Shown here piece by piece: positions 18,069 to 25,204 of a stretch of 64,000 bases of DNA. Below the pieces are notes generated by a model. That model saw only the letters and a list, made by a program, of their open reading frames with translations, was not told the origin of the DNA and ran no database searches. The stretch comes from Saprospiraceae bacterium. GTDB lineage: Bacteria; Bacteroidota; Bacteroidia; Chitinophagales; Saprospiraceae. Numbering within the stretch: position 1 is the stretch's first letter; every line of letters starts with the position of its first letter. The position numbers and the translations under genes are program-made. The DNA is taken from NCBI GenBank assembly GCA_020629715.1, contig JAHDCU010000004.1:124001-188000 (forward strand), written 5' to 3'.

Positions 18069-19529
18069 TTAGGCCCAATAAGGCACATAAACACTAAATT
18101 TTTTGGACACATTATCAGCATCCTTTGGCTTTATTTTACCAATCTCAATCGCTTCCTTGATCAATAATGAGATCTGAGCAGCTTGTTTATCATGCATGCC
18201 GAAACGCTTTCTCAATGAAGCATTGTTAAAACCACCATTTCCAAAGTACTCTATAATACTGTGCTGATAACAGGCTTCGATTCGCTCCTCTACTGACATC
18301 TTCGCATAAGGTTTAGGAGCAAACATGGTCACCTTAAATGAGTTTTCAAACTCTTCAAATCGTAAAGGTGGCAAACCATATAACTCGATATTAATAACGG
18401 CCTTTTCAAATCCAGAACCTCGTTCTTCACAGATATTGTATCTCCTAAAAGCTGAAGCCAATACTTCATTTCTTGACTCTGGAGTTGTACGGATCAACCT
18501 ATCAATATTCTTTGACGGAAGGAGTTTGCCAGGATTGGTAAAGACTATTCTATCATTAAAAATCTCTATCATAGGACCTGCTCCTCGAACCGAAAAATCT
18601 TGATGAATCAATATGTTGGCAATCAATTCTCTCAAAGCTATTTCTGGATAGATCGAAGTGTCCACTCGTAAGGCATTCTTAATCACTTCACTGTCTTGTA
18701 ATAGTCCTTGCGTAAACCTGATCAATCCTTCAAAGCCAATAGCATATCCTTTATGCCCTGGAAACTCTTTACTACTACCAGCTTTATTGACACCTTCATA
18801 CTTGATCAATCGAACAGACTTTCTGCTCAATCCATCAAACTGTCTCAAGTCCTTTGCAGCCGCTACTGCTCCAAAATTGGTAATGTAGTAACCCTTTCCA
18901 TCTACATTGACAATCATCTTTTCATCTTCCATCCATTTAAGGATTTCGTCTAAATCACGTGGAATAGGCCGACCCAACAATTCTAATATTTTACCATACT
19001 CTAATAGGGTGATGACCTCTGTAGCTGAAAGTAATTTAGATGCATGTAGCTCTTCCCAAGTCGGAGATTTGCTATTGAGCATCAAGGCTCCTACTTCTTG
19101 GCGAGAAGCCTCTCGGGTAGTGCCTCCACTACGTATAAAACTTTTCTCAATTGTCTGACCTGCCAAATGAACAGGCTTAACTGCACTTTCTTTTATATAG
19201 ACAAAAAGGATACTCTCACCTCTAAATTCTTCTATTGAGTGATCTATACGTACCAAGGGATCGACACCATCTCTACCTAATGAAGCCAACTTATCTACGA
19301 TAGCATTTGCTTGCTCTCTCTTGATCCCAATTAGCTTCGCATTTTTATTATCTATGCCAAATGCCAGAAAACCTCCACCTGGCTGATTAGCAAAAGCAGA
19401 CAGATGCTTACATAGCTTCTCATTATTGGGAGATAGGTCTTGTTTCCAATCTATCTCATTGAGCTCGATTGGAACTTTACCCAAGGATTTATCTAAGTAG
19501 GCATATGCTTCGGTTATCCAATCTTTCAT
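18069..19529 (-). CDS. AlbA_2 (Schlafen AAA-4-like) ATP-binding protein
   Basis: A 486-residue protein. The N-terminal AlbA_2 domain shows ELNEIDWKQDLS and LCKHLSAFANQPGGGFLAFGID (residues about 22-58). A middle region is followed by an HATPase_c_4-type segment with ALRELIANILIHQDFSVRGAG and FNDRIVFTNPGKLL, and a C-terminal winged-helix-like end. Such proteins are often annotated as transcriptional regulators and are frequent inside type I restriction loci. The start ATG (19529) overlaps the stop of the hsdR remnant by ATGA, so it is translationally coupled to the hsdMS operon. It may regulate or modulate the system; that is inference. Confidence 0.85.
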   Translation of the reverse strand: MKDWITEAYAYLDKSLGKVPIELNEIDWKQDLSPNNEKLCKHLSAFANQPGGGFLAFGIDNKNAKLIGIKREQANAIVDKLASLGRDGVDPLVRIDHSIEEFRGESILFVYIKESAVKPVHLAGQTIEKSFIRSGGTTREASRQEVGALMLNSKSPTWEELHASKLLSATEVITLLEYGKILELLGRPIPRDLDEILKWMEDEKMIVNVDGKGYYITNFGAVAAAKDLRQFDGLSRKSVRLIKYEGVNKAGSSKEFPGHKGYAIGFEGLIRFTQGLLQDSEVIKNALRVDTSIYPEIALRELIANILIHQDFSVRGAGPMIEIFNDRIVFTNPGKLLPSKNIDRLIRTTPESRNEVLASAFRRYNICEERGSGFEKAVINIELYGLPPLRFEEFENSFKVTMFAPKPYAKMSVEERIEACYQHSIIEYFGNGGFNNASLRKRFGMHDKQAAQISLLIKEAIEIGKIKPKDADNVSKKFSVYVPYWA

Positions 19530-19672
19530 ATTACAGACACTTTTAAATATGATTTTATTACAGCATCTTCTTTTCTATCCCGTGTAGTCCCAAGTGTATG
19601 CGGATAGCCTTCTTGTGCTATCAACTCCGTGAAAGCTTGTTCCAATTTTTCTTCTATAAATTTCCCCTTCAT
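19526..19672 (-). pseudogene. hsdR': Remnant of an hsdR 5' end (48 codons)
   Basis: A short open frame whose product begins MKGKFIEEKLEQAF and contains EGYPHTLGTT then DRKED. This aligns with the first 36 residues of the intact HsdR (MSGKFTEYKLEETF, EGYPHTLGTT, DRKED), then departs into an unrelated tail ending VSVI. The nucleotide sequence differs at many third positions from the intact gene, so this is not a recent copy of it. Its ATG overlaps the hsdS stop (19669-19672) and its stop overlaps the AlbA_2 start (19526-19529), both as ATGA. It marks where an original hsdR directly followed hsdS. Confidence 0.8.
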
Positions 19673-20913
19673 ATGGCATTGGCTTTTTGCAATGATTTAT
19701 CAGTTGCCATTTTAGAAAGAAGAAGAGATTTTAACAATGTGAGATTTTCATTGGTATTGGTATTTTTCTTAATTGAATTAAATACTTTCTCTACTTGAGT
19801 ATTGAATACGTGCTGAATGTGGTTTGGTGGCACTATCAACGGAATCTGCTCAATGTTTCCTTTGTTAATTTTTGGCTGTGCTGCACCAGTAACTAAATGT
19901 GCTACATTAATATTTTGAAGTGACAAATAAATCATTTCATTGGAATAATTTTTTTTCTCACTTAGGACATGTGCATGATTATTGACCCAAAATTTTCCCC
20001 AAACATATTGTAATGAAGGATTTCCGTTTTCATTAATAACATAAACTCCATCTTCTGCCATTAGCACGTAAGTACCATCAAAGCTATATTCGTTTATATG
20101 GTCTACTATTCCCATAGCTCCATAATAAGGGTATTCTCCTTGTATCTTCTCTCTTTCTATGCTTGATATTGGTTTTCTCTTGTGATTTAAAATGTTGATT
20201 ACTTGATTAAGTTTATTCACCTCCCATCCCTCAGGCACCTCCTTCTCCAACTCCTCATTCCAGACCATCTTGCCACCAGAAGATTTATAAGGCTTTCCAT
20301 CTAAATCGGGCCTGCCTATCGAAGCAGCATATTCTGCGGAGATAGGAAATTCAAAATCTACAAACCAATGTCTGTACAAAGTCTGAGCTGTTTCTTCCAG
20401 TTTGGCATTGATTTGTTCATTGAGTTGGATGCGGTCGGTGACGGTTTGGTACTCGGCTACGATGGCTTGTTGTTCTGCTATGGGTGGGATGGGGAGTTCT
20501 ACTTCACACATTTCATCCCAATCAAAAGTTTCTCTTGTACTTCCGTGACTCATAAATCTTGCATAGCGATCAAACTCTGGTCGAGAAAACCACATCATCA
20601 AATAATCAGGTTTTAATTCATCCGTGTCTACTATTTCGAAAACTTTATAAGATTGAGAAATAATGGCTTTGTCATATTCTTTTAGAATAGCAACAGATAT
20701 TTTATCTCCATTTCTTGATGTTACTGGCCCATAGGCGAACTGATTCTTTTCAATGATTTTGTATTTGGACATATCGGAACCAATAGTATTAGCAATAGAT
20801 GGAATTAATATCTTTTGTATGCTAACACCTAAAAGTGTTTCTACTGATAAATCAGTATTCTTTACAGTAACTTCTTGTATGTATCTGCCAAGCCGCTTAT
20901 AGTTTGATCTCAT
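19669..20913 (-). CDS. hsdS: Type I restriction enzyme, specificity subunit
   Basis: The DNA-recognition subunit, 414 residues, with two variable target-recognition domains separated by a conserved helix. The end of the first domain is marked by LPIPPIAEQQAIVAEY and the spacer by LNEQINAKLEETAQTLYRHW (about residues 130-180). The second domain begins after PEGWEVNKLNQV near residue 235 and ends with a matching IPLIVPPNHIQHVF and a C-terminal helix. The gene overlaps hsdM by 17 bp, so both are translated together. Target sequence cannot be read from the protein. No simple repeat for phase variation is present. Confidence 0.93.
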   Translation of the reverse strand: MRSNYKRLGRYIQEVTVKNTDLSVETLLGVSIQKILIPSIANTIGSDMSKYKIIEKNQFAYGPVTSRNGDKISVAILKEYDKAIISQSYKVFEIVDTDELKPDYLMMWFSRPEFDRYARFMSHGSTRETFDWDEMCEVELPIPPIAEQQAIVAEYQTVTDRIQLNEQINAKLEETAQTLYRHWFVDFEFPISAEYAASIGRPDLDGKPYKSSGGKMVWNEELEKEVPEGWEVNKLNQVINILNHKRKPISSIEREKIQGEYPYYGAMGIVDHINEYSFDGTYVLMAEDGVYVINENGNPSLQYVWGKFWVNNHAHVLSEKKNYSNEMIYLSLQNINVAHLVTGAAQPKINKGNIEQIPLIVPPNHIQHVFNTQVEKVFNSIKKNTNTNENLTLLKSLLLSKMATDKSLQKANAI

Positions 20914-22456
20914 ACCCTAAGTTTTTAAAAACCTCTTGAAGCTTGGAGTTTGATTCGACTTGCTTTTGCAATAAATCAGTTAATTCAGATTGAAGTCCAT
21001 TCATTTTCTCGTCAAAGTCAATATTCTCATCTCGATTTATAAATTCGATGTACTTGCTTGGCACAAGAGAGTAATCTTTTTTGATGACTTCTTCTATTTT
21101 GGCAGCATAAGAATATTCTGCCTCCTCTTCATACTCTCCACCTTCACTTTGCCATTGATGAAAAGTGTTAGAGATTCTATTTACTTGTTCTTCCGAGAAC
21201 TGAATGTATTTCTTCTCAAATGGAATTCCGATTTGGCGTAAATCCATAAATAGGATTTCATCTTCTCTTTTTCTATATTTCCAAGTGATATCTCCAATCT
21301 TCTTTTCTTGTTCCTTTTTGTTTCTGTTAAGAATCCAAAGTGTCACACTTATATCTGTGGTATAAAACATATTCCTTGGAAGAATGATAATAGCCTCTAT
21401 CAACTTATTGTCAATCAGTTTCTTTCGAATTTTATACTCTTCGCCACCTCCCGATAATGCTCCATTTGCCAAGATGAATCCAGCTACACCATTGACTGAC
21501 AGTTTGCTCACCATATTGAGTATCCAAGCATAATTAGCATTGCTTTTTGGTGGCACATCATAGCCTTTCCATCTGGGATCGTCTTGCAGTTCATCTTCCG
21601 CTCTCCACGCCTTTTGATTGAAGGGTGGATTAGCCATTATGTAATCTGCTTTCAAGTCTGGATGCTGATCTCTGTGAAAGGTATCTGCTGCTCTTTCACC
21701 TAAGTTGGCTGAGATGCCACGGATCGCCAAGTTCATCTTGCCCAGTTTGTAGGTGGTATTGGTGAGTTCTTGTCCATAGATGGAAACCTCCTTTTTGTTT
21801 CCGTTATGAGCTTCTATGAATTTGATGGATTGCACGAACATACCACCAGAGCCACAAGCGGGATCATAGATGATGCCTTTGTAGGGTTGTATCAGTTCAG
21901 CGATCAGATTGACAATACTCTTTGGAGTATAGAATTCGCCCTTCCCTTTTCCTTCTTTCAGGGCAAACTTGCCTAAGAAGTACTCATAGACCCGACCTAT
22001 GAAGTCTTGTGATTTATCTTGTTGGGTATCTATCAGGTTAATCGTATCCAATAAGGCAGACAACTTACTCTTATCCAATCCTAATCTTGAGAAATAGTTA
22101 TCAGGCAATGCCCCTTTAAGGATTGGATTGTTCTTTTCTATTTGGTGTAGTGCTGAATCTATCTTTAGAGCAATATCATCTTGCTTGGCTTGAGAGATAA
22201 TATAAGACCATCGAGAAGATTCTTCCAGAAAAAAGACATTCTTCATTGTGTAGAAATCTTTCATCTCTACATACTTGTCTTTTCCTTCTGCTATCAGTTC
22301 TTGCTTCCGCTCTTCAAATTTGTCTCCTGCATACTTTAAAAAGATAAGTCCTAAGACAACGTGTTTGTACTCCGCAGATTCGACCGACCCACGGAGTTTG
22401 TTAGCTGAATCCCAAAGTGATTCTTCTATTGATTTAGTTTTTATGTTTTTACTCAC
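20897..22456 (-). CDS. hsdM: Type I restriction enzyme, N6-adenine methylase subunit
   Basis: The modification subunit, 519 residues, that methylates adenine in the HsdS-defined site. The N-terminal helical HsdM_N domain spans about residues 10-140. The methylase core has GKGEFYTPKSIV, the SAM-binding DPACGSGGMF (198-207) and the catalytic NPPF (276-279, in MANPPFNQ). The start codon is GTG at 22456. It is the first gene of the minus-strand defence block and lies downstream of the tRNA-Arg gene and repeat region. All catalytic motifs are intact. Confidence 0.95.
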   Translation of the reverse strand: MSKNIKTKSIEESLWDSANKLRGSVESAEYKHVVLGLIFLKYAGDKFEERKQELIAEGKDKYVEMKDFYTMKNVFFLEESSRWSYIISQAKQDDIALKIDSALHQIEKNNPILKGALPDNYFSRLGLDKSKLSALLDTINLIDTQQDKSQDFIGRVYEYFLGKFALKEGKGKGEFYTPKSIVNLIAELIQPYKGIIYDPACGSGGMFVQSIKFIEAHNGNKKEVSIYGQELTNTTYKLGKMNLAIRGISANLGERAADTFHRDQHPDLKADYIMANPPFNQKAWRAEDELQDDPRWKGYDVPPKSNANYAWILNMVSKLSVNGVAGFILANGALSGGGEEYKIRKKLIDNKLIEAIIILPRNMFYTTDISVTLWILNRNKKEQEKKIGDITWKYRKREDEILFMDLRQIGIPFEKKYIQFSEEQVNRISNTFHQWQSEGGEYEEEAEYSYAAKIEEVIKKDYSLVPSKYIEFINRDENIDFDEKMNGLQSELTDLLQKQVESNSKLQEVFKNLGYEIKL

Positions 22457-22822
22457 TTTTCAAAAGTTTATTTGGAGTAACACTTATTAATGGAATTTAT
22501 AAATGTGATTTCTCAACCTTATTCTTCACATCAATTCTAGTGTTCACCCTTTTTAAGAATCTGTAAACTCCAAAAGTTATTAATTACCTGCCTCCCACCC
22601 ATTCATTTCTTTAAAGATAATCGACTTATTTTTAAAATAACCTATGACGTTTTTAATTTCCTTGTCACCTTACTACACCCTATCCTTGCTATAAAGATAA
22701 TGGCTCTGTGGATATGCTGGTCATCTGATGCTGGTTCTATAATGTTTTTAGAGCATATGGTATATAGCATAGACTTGTCGGCCTTTGATAAGATACTTTG
22801 TCCAACAATCATAAGTAACCGT
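22457..22822. other. Gene-free region upstream of hsdM
   Basis: This stretch holds no convincing gene on either strand. It should contain the hsdM promoter, but I find no clear TTG-N19-21-TAnnTTTG match; the closest on the minus strand is a TAACTTTTG near 22580, one base too long in the spacer part. A 73-codon frame on the plus strand at 22700-22921 is not supported, since it reads into the terminator and repeat. Confidence 0.5.
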
Positions 22823-22857
22823 AAAAAAGAAAGAGTAATCGGGGAGATTACTCTTTC
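22823..22857 (-). terminator. Rho-independent terminator
   Basis: A perfect 12-bp stem (22829-22840 with 22846-22857) around a 5-nt loop, followed on the minus strand by six T residues. It would end minus-strand transcription coming from the repeat region and tRNA-Arg before it reaches hsdM. Confidence 0.8.
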
Positions 22858-22866
22858 GAATAAAAG

Positions 22867-22917
22867 GGTTGTTGTTATGTATTTCCCCTCACGAGGAAAA
22901 GGTTGTTGTTATGTATT
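22867..22917. repeat. Short direct repeat GGTTGTTGTTATGTATT
   Basis: The 17-bp sequence GGTTGTTGTTATGTATT occurs at 22867-22883 and again at 22901-22917. Between them lies CCCCTCACGAGG, which can form a small hairpin. Purpose unknown; it sits between the terminator and the first unit of the four-unit repeat. Confidence 0.75.
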
Positions 22918-22998
22918 ATAAAGATAAGCATAAATGATGCCTAATTGCAAGTATTGACTTCGTCCATCCTGATAAGATCCAAGGTCAAAATGTCAAAC

Positions 22999-23034
22999 CT
23001 AGAACGTGTCGTTCTTTTGGGCTTTCTCTTTCAT
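22999..23034 (-). other. Micro-ORF B2, 11 codons (MKEKAQKNDTF)
   Basis: The codons spell MKEKAQKNDTF and end in TAG. AAGGAGG lies only 3 nt before the ATG, strong in sequence but closely spaced. The same GGAGG can pair with CCTCC about 35 nt upstream, which could hide the ribosome site. The coding stretch also folds as a hairpin (GAACG/CGTTC). Translation is unproven. Confidence 0.3.
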
Positions 23035-23122
23035 ATGCCTCCTTGAGTAAACTCAATACGTCCTATGAAATGTAGGAGGATTGACTGCGTCCATCCTGAG
23101 AAGATCCATGTGTAGATAAAAG

Positions 23123-23161
23123 CTATAGTTGCCATGGGCAACTATTCTGGCTTTTTTTCAT
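23123..23161 (-). other. Micro-ORF A2, 12 codons (MKKSQNSCPWQL)
   Basis: The codons spell MKKSQNSCPWQL, with AGGAGTGGA directly before the ATG. The coding stretch is itself a hairpin (ATAGTTGCC/GGCAACTAT). On the plus strand the same hairpin is followed by seven T residues and would act as a terminator, so the open frame may be incidental. Confidence 0.3.
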
Positions 23162-23222
23162 TCCACTCCTAAAAGGATTGACTGCGTCGATCCTGATTGG
23201 ATCCAAGGTCAAAATGTCAAGC

Positions 23223-23258
23223 CTAGAACGTTCCGTTCTTGTAGGCTTTCTCTTTCAT
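23223..23258 (-). other. Micro-ORF B1, 11 codons (MKEKAYKNGTF)
   Basis: The codons spell MKEKAYKNGTF and end in TAG. It differs from B2 at two residues (Y/Q and G/D). AAGGAGG precedes the ATG by 3 nt. The hairpin formed by this stretch is complete here (AAGCCTA and GAACG stems), whereas the B2 copy has one mismatch and one wobble pair in the outer stem. Confidence 0.3.
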
Positions 23259-23346
23259 ATGCCTCCTTGAGTAAACTCAATACGTCCTATGAAATGTAGG
23301 AGGATTGACTGCGTCCATCCTGAGAAGATCCATGTGTAGATAAAAG

Positions 23347-23385
23347 CTATAGTTGCCATGGGCAACTATTCTGGCTTTTTTTCAT
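23347..23385 (-). other. Micro-ORF A1, 12 codons (MKKSQNSCPWQL)
   Basis: Identical to micro-ORF A2, but preceded by GGGAGGAGTGGA, which places GGAGG 6 nt before the ATG, an ideal spacing. It lies about 40 bp past the tRNA-Arg terminator on the same strand. The upstream hairpin here is CCCAAGTTTACTTGTGGG. Confidence 0.35.
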
Positions 23386-23423
23386 TCCACTCCTCCCACA
23401 AGTAAACTTGGGTCGTGTAGAAA

Positions 23424-23455
23424 GAAAAAAAGCCAATTACCAGAGGTAATTAGCT
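23424..23455 (-). terminator. Terminator of tRNA-Arg
   Basis: An 11-bp stem (23431-23441 with 23445-23455, one G:T-type pair) around a 3-nt loop, followed on the minus strand by a run of seven T residues. It begins 12 bp past the tRNA 3' end. Confidence 0.85.
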
Positions 23456-23466
23456 TTTCTCGTTTG

Positions 23467-23540
23467 TGATCCAGCCAGGATTCGAACCTGGGACCTACAG
23501 ATTAGAAGTCTGTTGCTCTATCCAGCTGAGCTACTGGACC
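23467..23540 (-). tRNA. tRNA-Arg (anticodon TCT)
   Basis: A 74-nt cloverleaf on the minus strand. The acceptor stem pairs GGTCCAG with CTGGATC (one G:T), the D arm has AGCTCAGCTGGATAGAGC, the anticodon arm ACAGA-CTTCTAA-TCTGT gives anticodon TCT for AGA codons, and the T arm contains GGTTCGAATCC. The discriminator is A and the CCA end is not encoded. A terminator follows and a clear promoter precedes it. Confidence 0.97.
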
Positions 23541-23555
23541 GTTCTTTTGAGGCTG

Positions 23556-23586
23556 CAAAAATATACCGTTTTTTAATATTTCACAA
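23556..23586 (-). promoter_or_regulatory. Bacteroidota-type promoter of tRNA-Arg
   Basis: On the minus strand TTG (23584-23586) is separated by exactly 20 nt from TATTTTTG (23556-23563), matching the phylum consensus TTG-N19-21-TAnnTTTG. The -7 box ends 15 nt before the tRNA 5' end, leaving room for a short leader removed by RNase P. Confidence 0.75.
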
Positions 23587-23617
23587 TACATGCAGCTTTT
23601 ATTATAATTTAGTATTC

Positions 23618-24298
23618 ATGGAAGCAAAAGCTGTACAGATAGAAGCGTCGTGGAAATCACTCTTAAAGGACGAATTTGAAAAACCCTACTTTGCTGATAT
23701 CAAGACTCATCTACAAGCATTTAAGAGGCAAGGTAAGGTCATATATCCACCGGGTAAATTGATTTTCAATGCATTTAATAGCACTCCTGTTGATCAGGTC
23801 AAAGTGGTCATCTTAGGCCAAGATCCGTATCATAATCCTGGCGAAGCCATGGGATTGAGTTTTTCTGTTCCTCAAGGAAAACGCATACCACCCTCTCTTA
23901 AAAATATATTTAAAGAGCTACAGCAAGACGTCGGTTGCTCGATACCTGCTCACGGAGATCTAACAAGCTGGGCCCAGCAAGGAGTATTGCTCCTCAATGC
24001 GATGCTGACCGTCAATCATAACGAAGCTGGATCTCATCGCAAGATAGGATGGCAACAATTTACAGATGCTGCGATACGCAATCTATCAGCTCATAGTTCA
24101 GGAATAGTTTTTATGCTTTGGGGTAATTTTGCGAAAGCTAAAGTATCTCTTATCGACGAGCACAAACATCTGATCTTGACAGCTGCCCACCCTTCACCAT
24201 TAGCCAGAGGGGCATTTTTTGGAAGTCAGCATTTTTCTAAAGCCAATGCTTACCTAAAGGAACATGGTAAAGCACCTATTGATTGGCAAATCAAATGA
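23618..24298 (+). CDS. ung: Uracil-DNA glycosylase
   Basis: Removes uracil from DNA as the first step of base-excision repair. The catalytic water-activating motif GQDPYH holds D69, and the second motif HPSPLARG begins at H191. Also present are the LLLNAMLTV strand with the uracil-binding Asn and a C-terminal SKANAYL helix. The start is set at ATG 23618 (MEAKAVQIEASW), giving 226 residues, normal for family 1; the longer open frame beginning at 23513 would run through the tRNA gene. It diverges from tRNA-Arg. Confidence 0.94.
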   Translation: MEAKAVQIEASWKSLLKDEFEKPYFADIKTHLQAFKRQGKVIYPPGKLIFNAFNSTPVDQVKVVILGQDPYHNPGEAMGLSFSVPQGKRIPPSLKNIFKELQQDVGCSIPAHGDLTSWAQQGVLLLNAMLTVNHNEAGSHRKIGWQQFTDAAIRNLSAHSSGIVFMLWGNFAKAKVSLIDEHKHLILTAAHPSPLARGAFFGSQHFSKANAYLKEHGKAPIDWQIK

Positions 24299-24311
24299 TA
24301 CACAAATTGCA

Positions 24312-25070
24312 CTACTGATCGATCCAATCTTTGAACGATCTTACTTTTTCTCTACTTACGATGATGTCTTGATCATTTTTGGTAATAAGCTCTAGCTTAA
24401 GTCTTGTATTGCTGAAGGAATGCATCTTTTCGATAGCCTTGATATTGACAATATGCTTTCGGCTGACTCTGAAAAACTGGGCATGATTCAATTCTTGAAA
24501 AATCTGATCTAGCGTTTTATCTATAATATGTCTACGTCCTGCTTTATCTAACATAAAGCTAATACCATCTTCGCTATAGGCCAGCTGCAAGTCATCCACG
24601 GCTAGATACCCATAAGATTTACCATTTTTAATTAAGAATCGTTGTCTGAAACTAGGCATATCCATCTGAAAATTGGAAGCAATACGTTGCCAGTCAAACT
24701 GTGGATGCTCCACCCCTTTGAGCCTTTTCAATTTATTGACCGCTCGATCAAGTTCAGCTTCTTCTATCGGCTTCAATAGATAATCTATACTATTGACCTT
24801 GAATGCTTCTAAAGCATATTCATCAAATGCAGTAATAAATATAATAGGACATGTGACCTCTACCTCATTGAATATATCGAAGCTCAATCCATCTGCCAGT
24901 TGAATATCTAGGAATGCAATATCTGGCTGCTCATGGTTTTGAAACCATGAGATGCTATCCTCTACGGTATCGATGATATCCAGCACTTCCATATCTGTAA
25001 AATGCTCTGTCAGCAACTGCTGTAGGCGCTTGGCGGCATAATGCTCGTCCTCGATAATCAGTACTTTCAT
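24312..25070 (-). CDS. LytTR-family response regulator
   Basis: A 252-residue regulator with receiver (1-120) and LytTR DNA-binding domain (about 150-250). The phospho-acceptor is D55 in AFLDIQLADGLSF, acidic residues sit at E7-D8, and the switch lysine is in YLLKPIEEAE. The start is taken at ATG 25070 (MKVLIIEDEHY), where the receiver begins; an in-frame ATG at 25121 adds 17 unlikely residues. It lies 134 bp after the LytS-type kinase on the same strand and is most likely its partner. Confidence 0.9.
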   Translation of the reverse strand: MKVLIIEDEHYAAKRLQQLLTEHFTDMEVLDIIDTVEDSISWFQNHEQPDIAFLDIQLADGLSFDIFNEVEVTCPIIFITAFDEYALEAFKVNSIDYLLKPIEEAELDRAVNKLKRLKGVEHPQFDWQRIASNFQMDMPSFRQRFLIKNGKSYGYLAVDDLQLAYSEDGISFMLDKAGRRHIIDKTLDQIFQELNHAQFFRVSRKHIVNIKAIEKMHSFSNTRLKLELITKNDQDIIVSREKVRSFKDWIDQ

Positions 25071-25204
25071 GTGTTTAATTTTTTTTTGCGCTGCGCAATT
25101 TCCAAAAAAAAAGTTTTGCACCCATGGAACCCGCTACGCTCTCACATAACCTAATTTAATCATTTCCTTTGGTGATATTATGATGAAATAAGATCATGTC
25201 CGTT

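Larger units (their letters stand above)
22950..23170 (-). repeat. Tandem repeat copy 2 (units A2 and B2)
   Basis: One 221-bp copy of a tandem duplication with period 224 bp. It matches 23174-23394; the 150 bp from 23021 to 23170 are identical to 23245-23394, while the other end has diverged. Each copy holds two related units. A unit, read on the minus strand, has a small hairpin around GTTTAC, a GGAGG-like element, an ATG with ATGAAA..AAAGCC, a second hairpin, and a conserved 31-bp tail. Tails here are at 22950-22980 and 23077-23107. Confidence 0.9.
23174..23394 (-). repeat. Tandem repeat copy 1 (units A1 and B1)
   Basis: The tRNA-proximal copy of the 224-bp-period duplication. Conserved tails are at 23174-23204 and 23301-23331, with plus-strand consensus AGGATTGACTGCGTC followed by nATCCTGAnnnGATCC. 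Across the region the four tails start at 22950, 23077, 23174 and 23301, giving spacings of 127, 97 and 127 bp. Units A and B differ in their inner hairpins but share order and tail, so they look like paralogues of one ancestral unit. No transposase or integrase is associated. Confidence 0.9.

Noticed and set aside
17912-18121. 69-codon minus-strand frame upstream of hsdR
   Set aside because: Its product repeats NSLIIK..LFN because it reads the 87-bp tandem repeat; no other sign of coding.
18069-19529. A second specificity or methylase subunit
   Set aside because: No target-recognition pattern and no NPPF or SAM motif; AlbA_2 and HATPase-like motifs fit instead.
22700-22921. 73-codon plus-strand frame
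   Set aside because: It crosses a strong terminator hairpin and a direct repeat, with no ribosome site or family resemblance.
22950-23394. Possible CRISPR array
   Set aside because: Only four 31-bp repeats, with spacings of 127, 97 and 127 bp, and the intervening sequences are themselves duplicated; no cas genes.
12658-23540. Integrated genomic island with att sites at tRNA-Arg
   Set aside because: No integrase and no second copy of the tRNA 3' end found near the far edge; kept only as a low-interest question.
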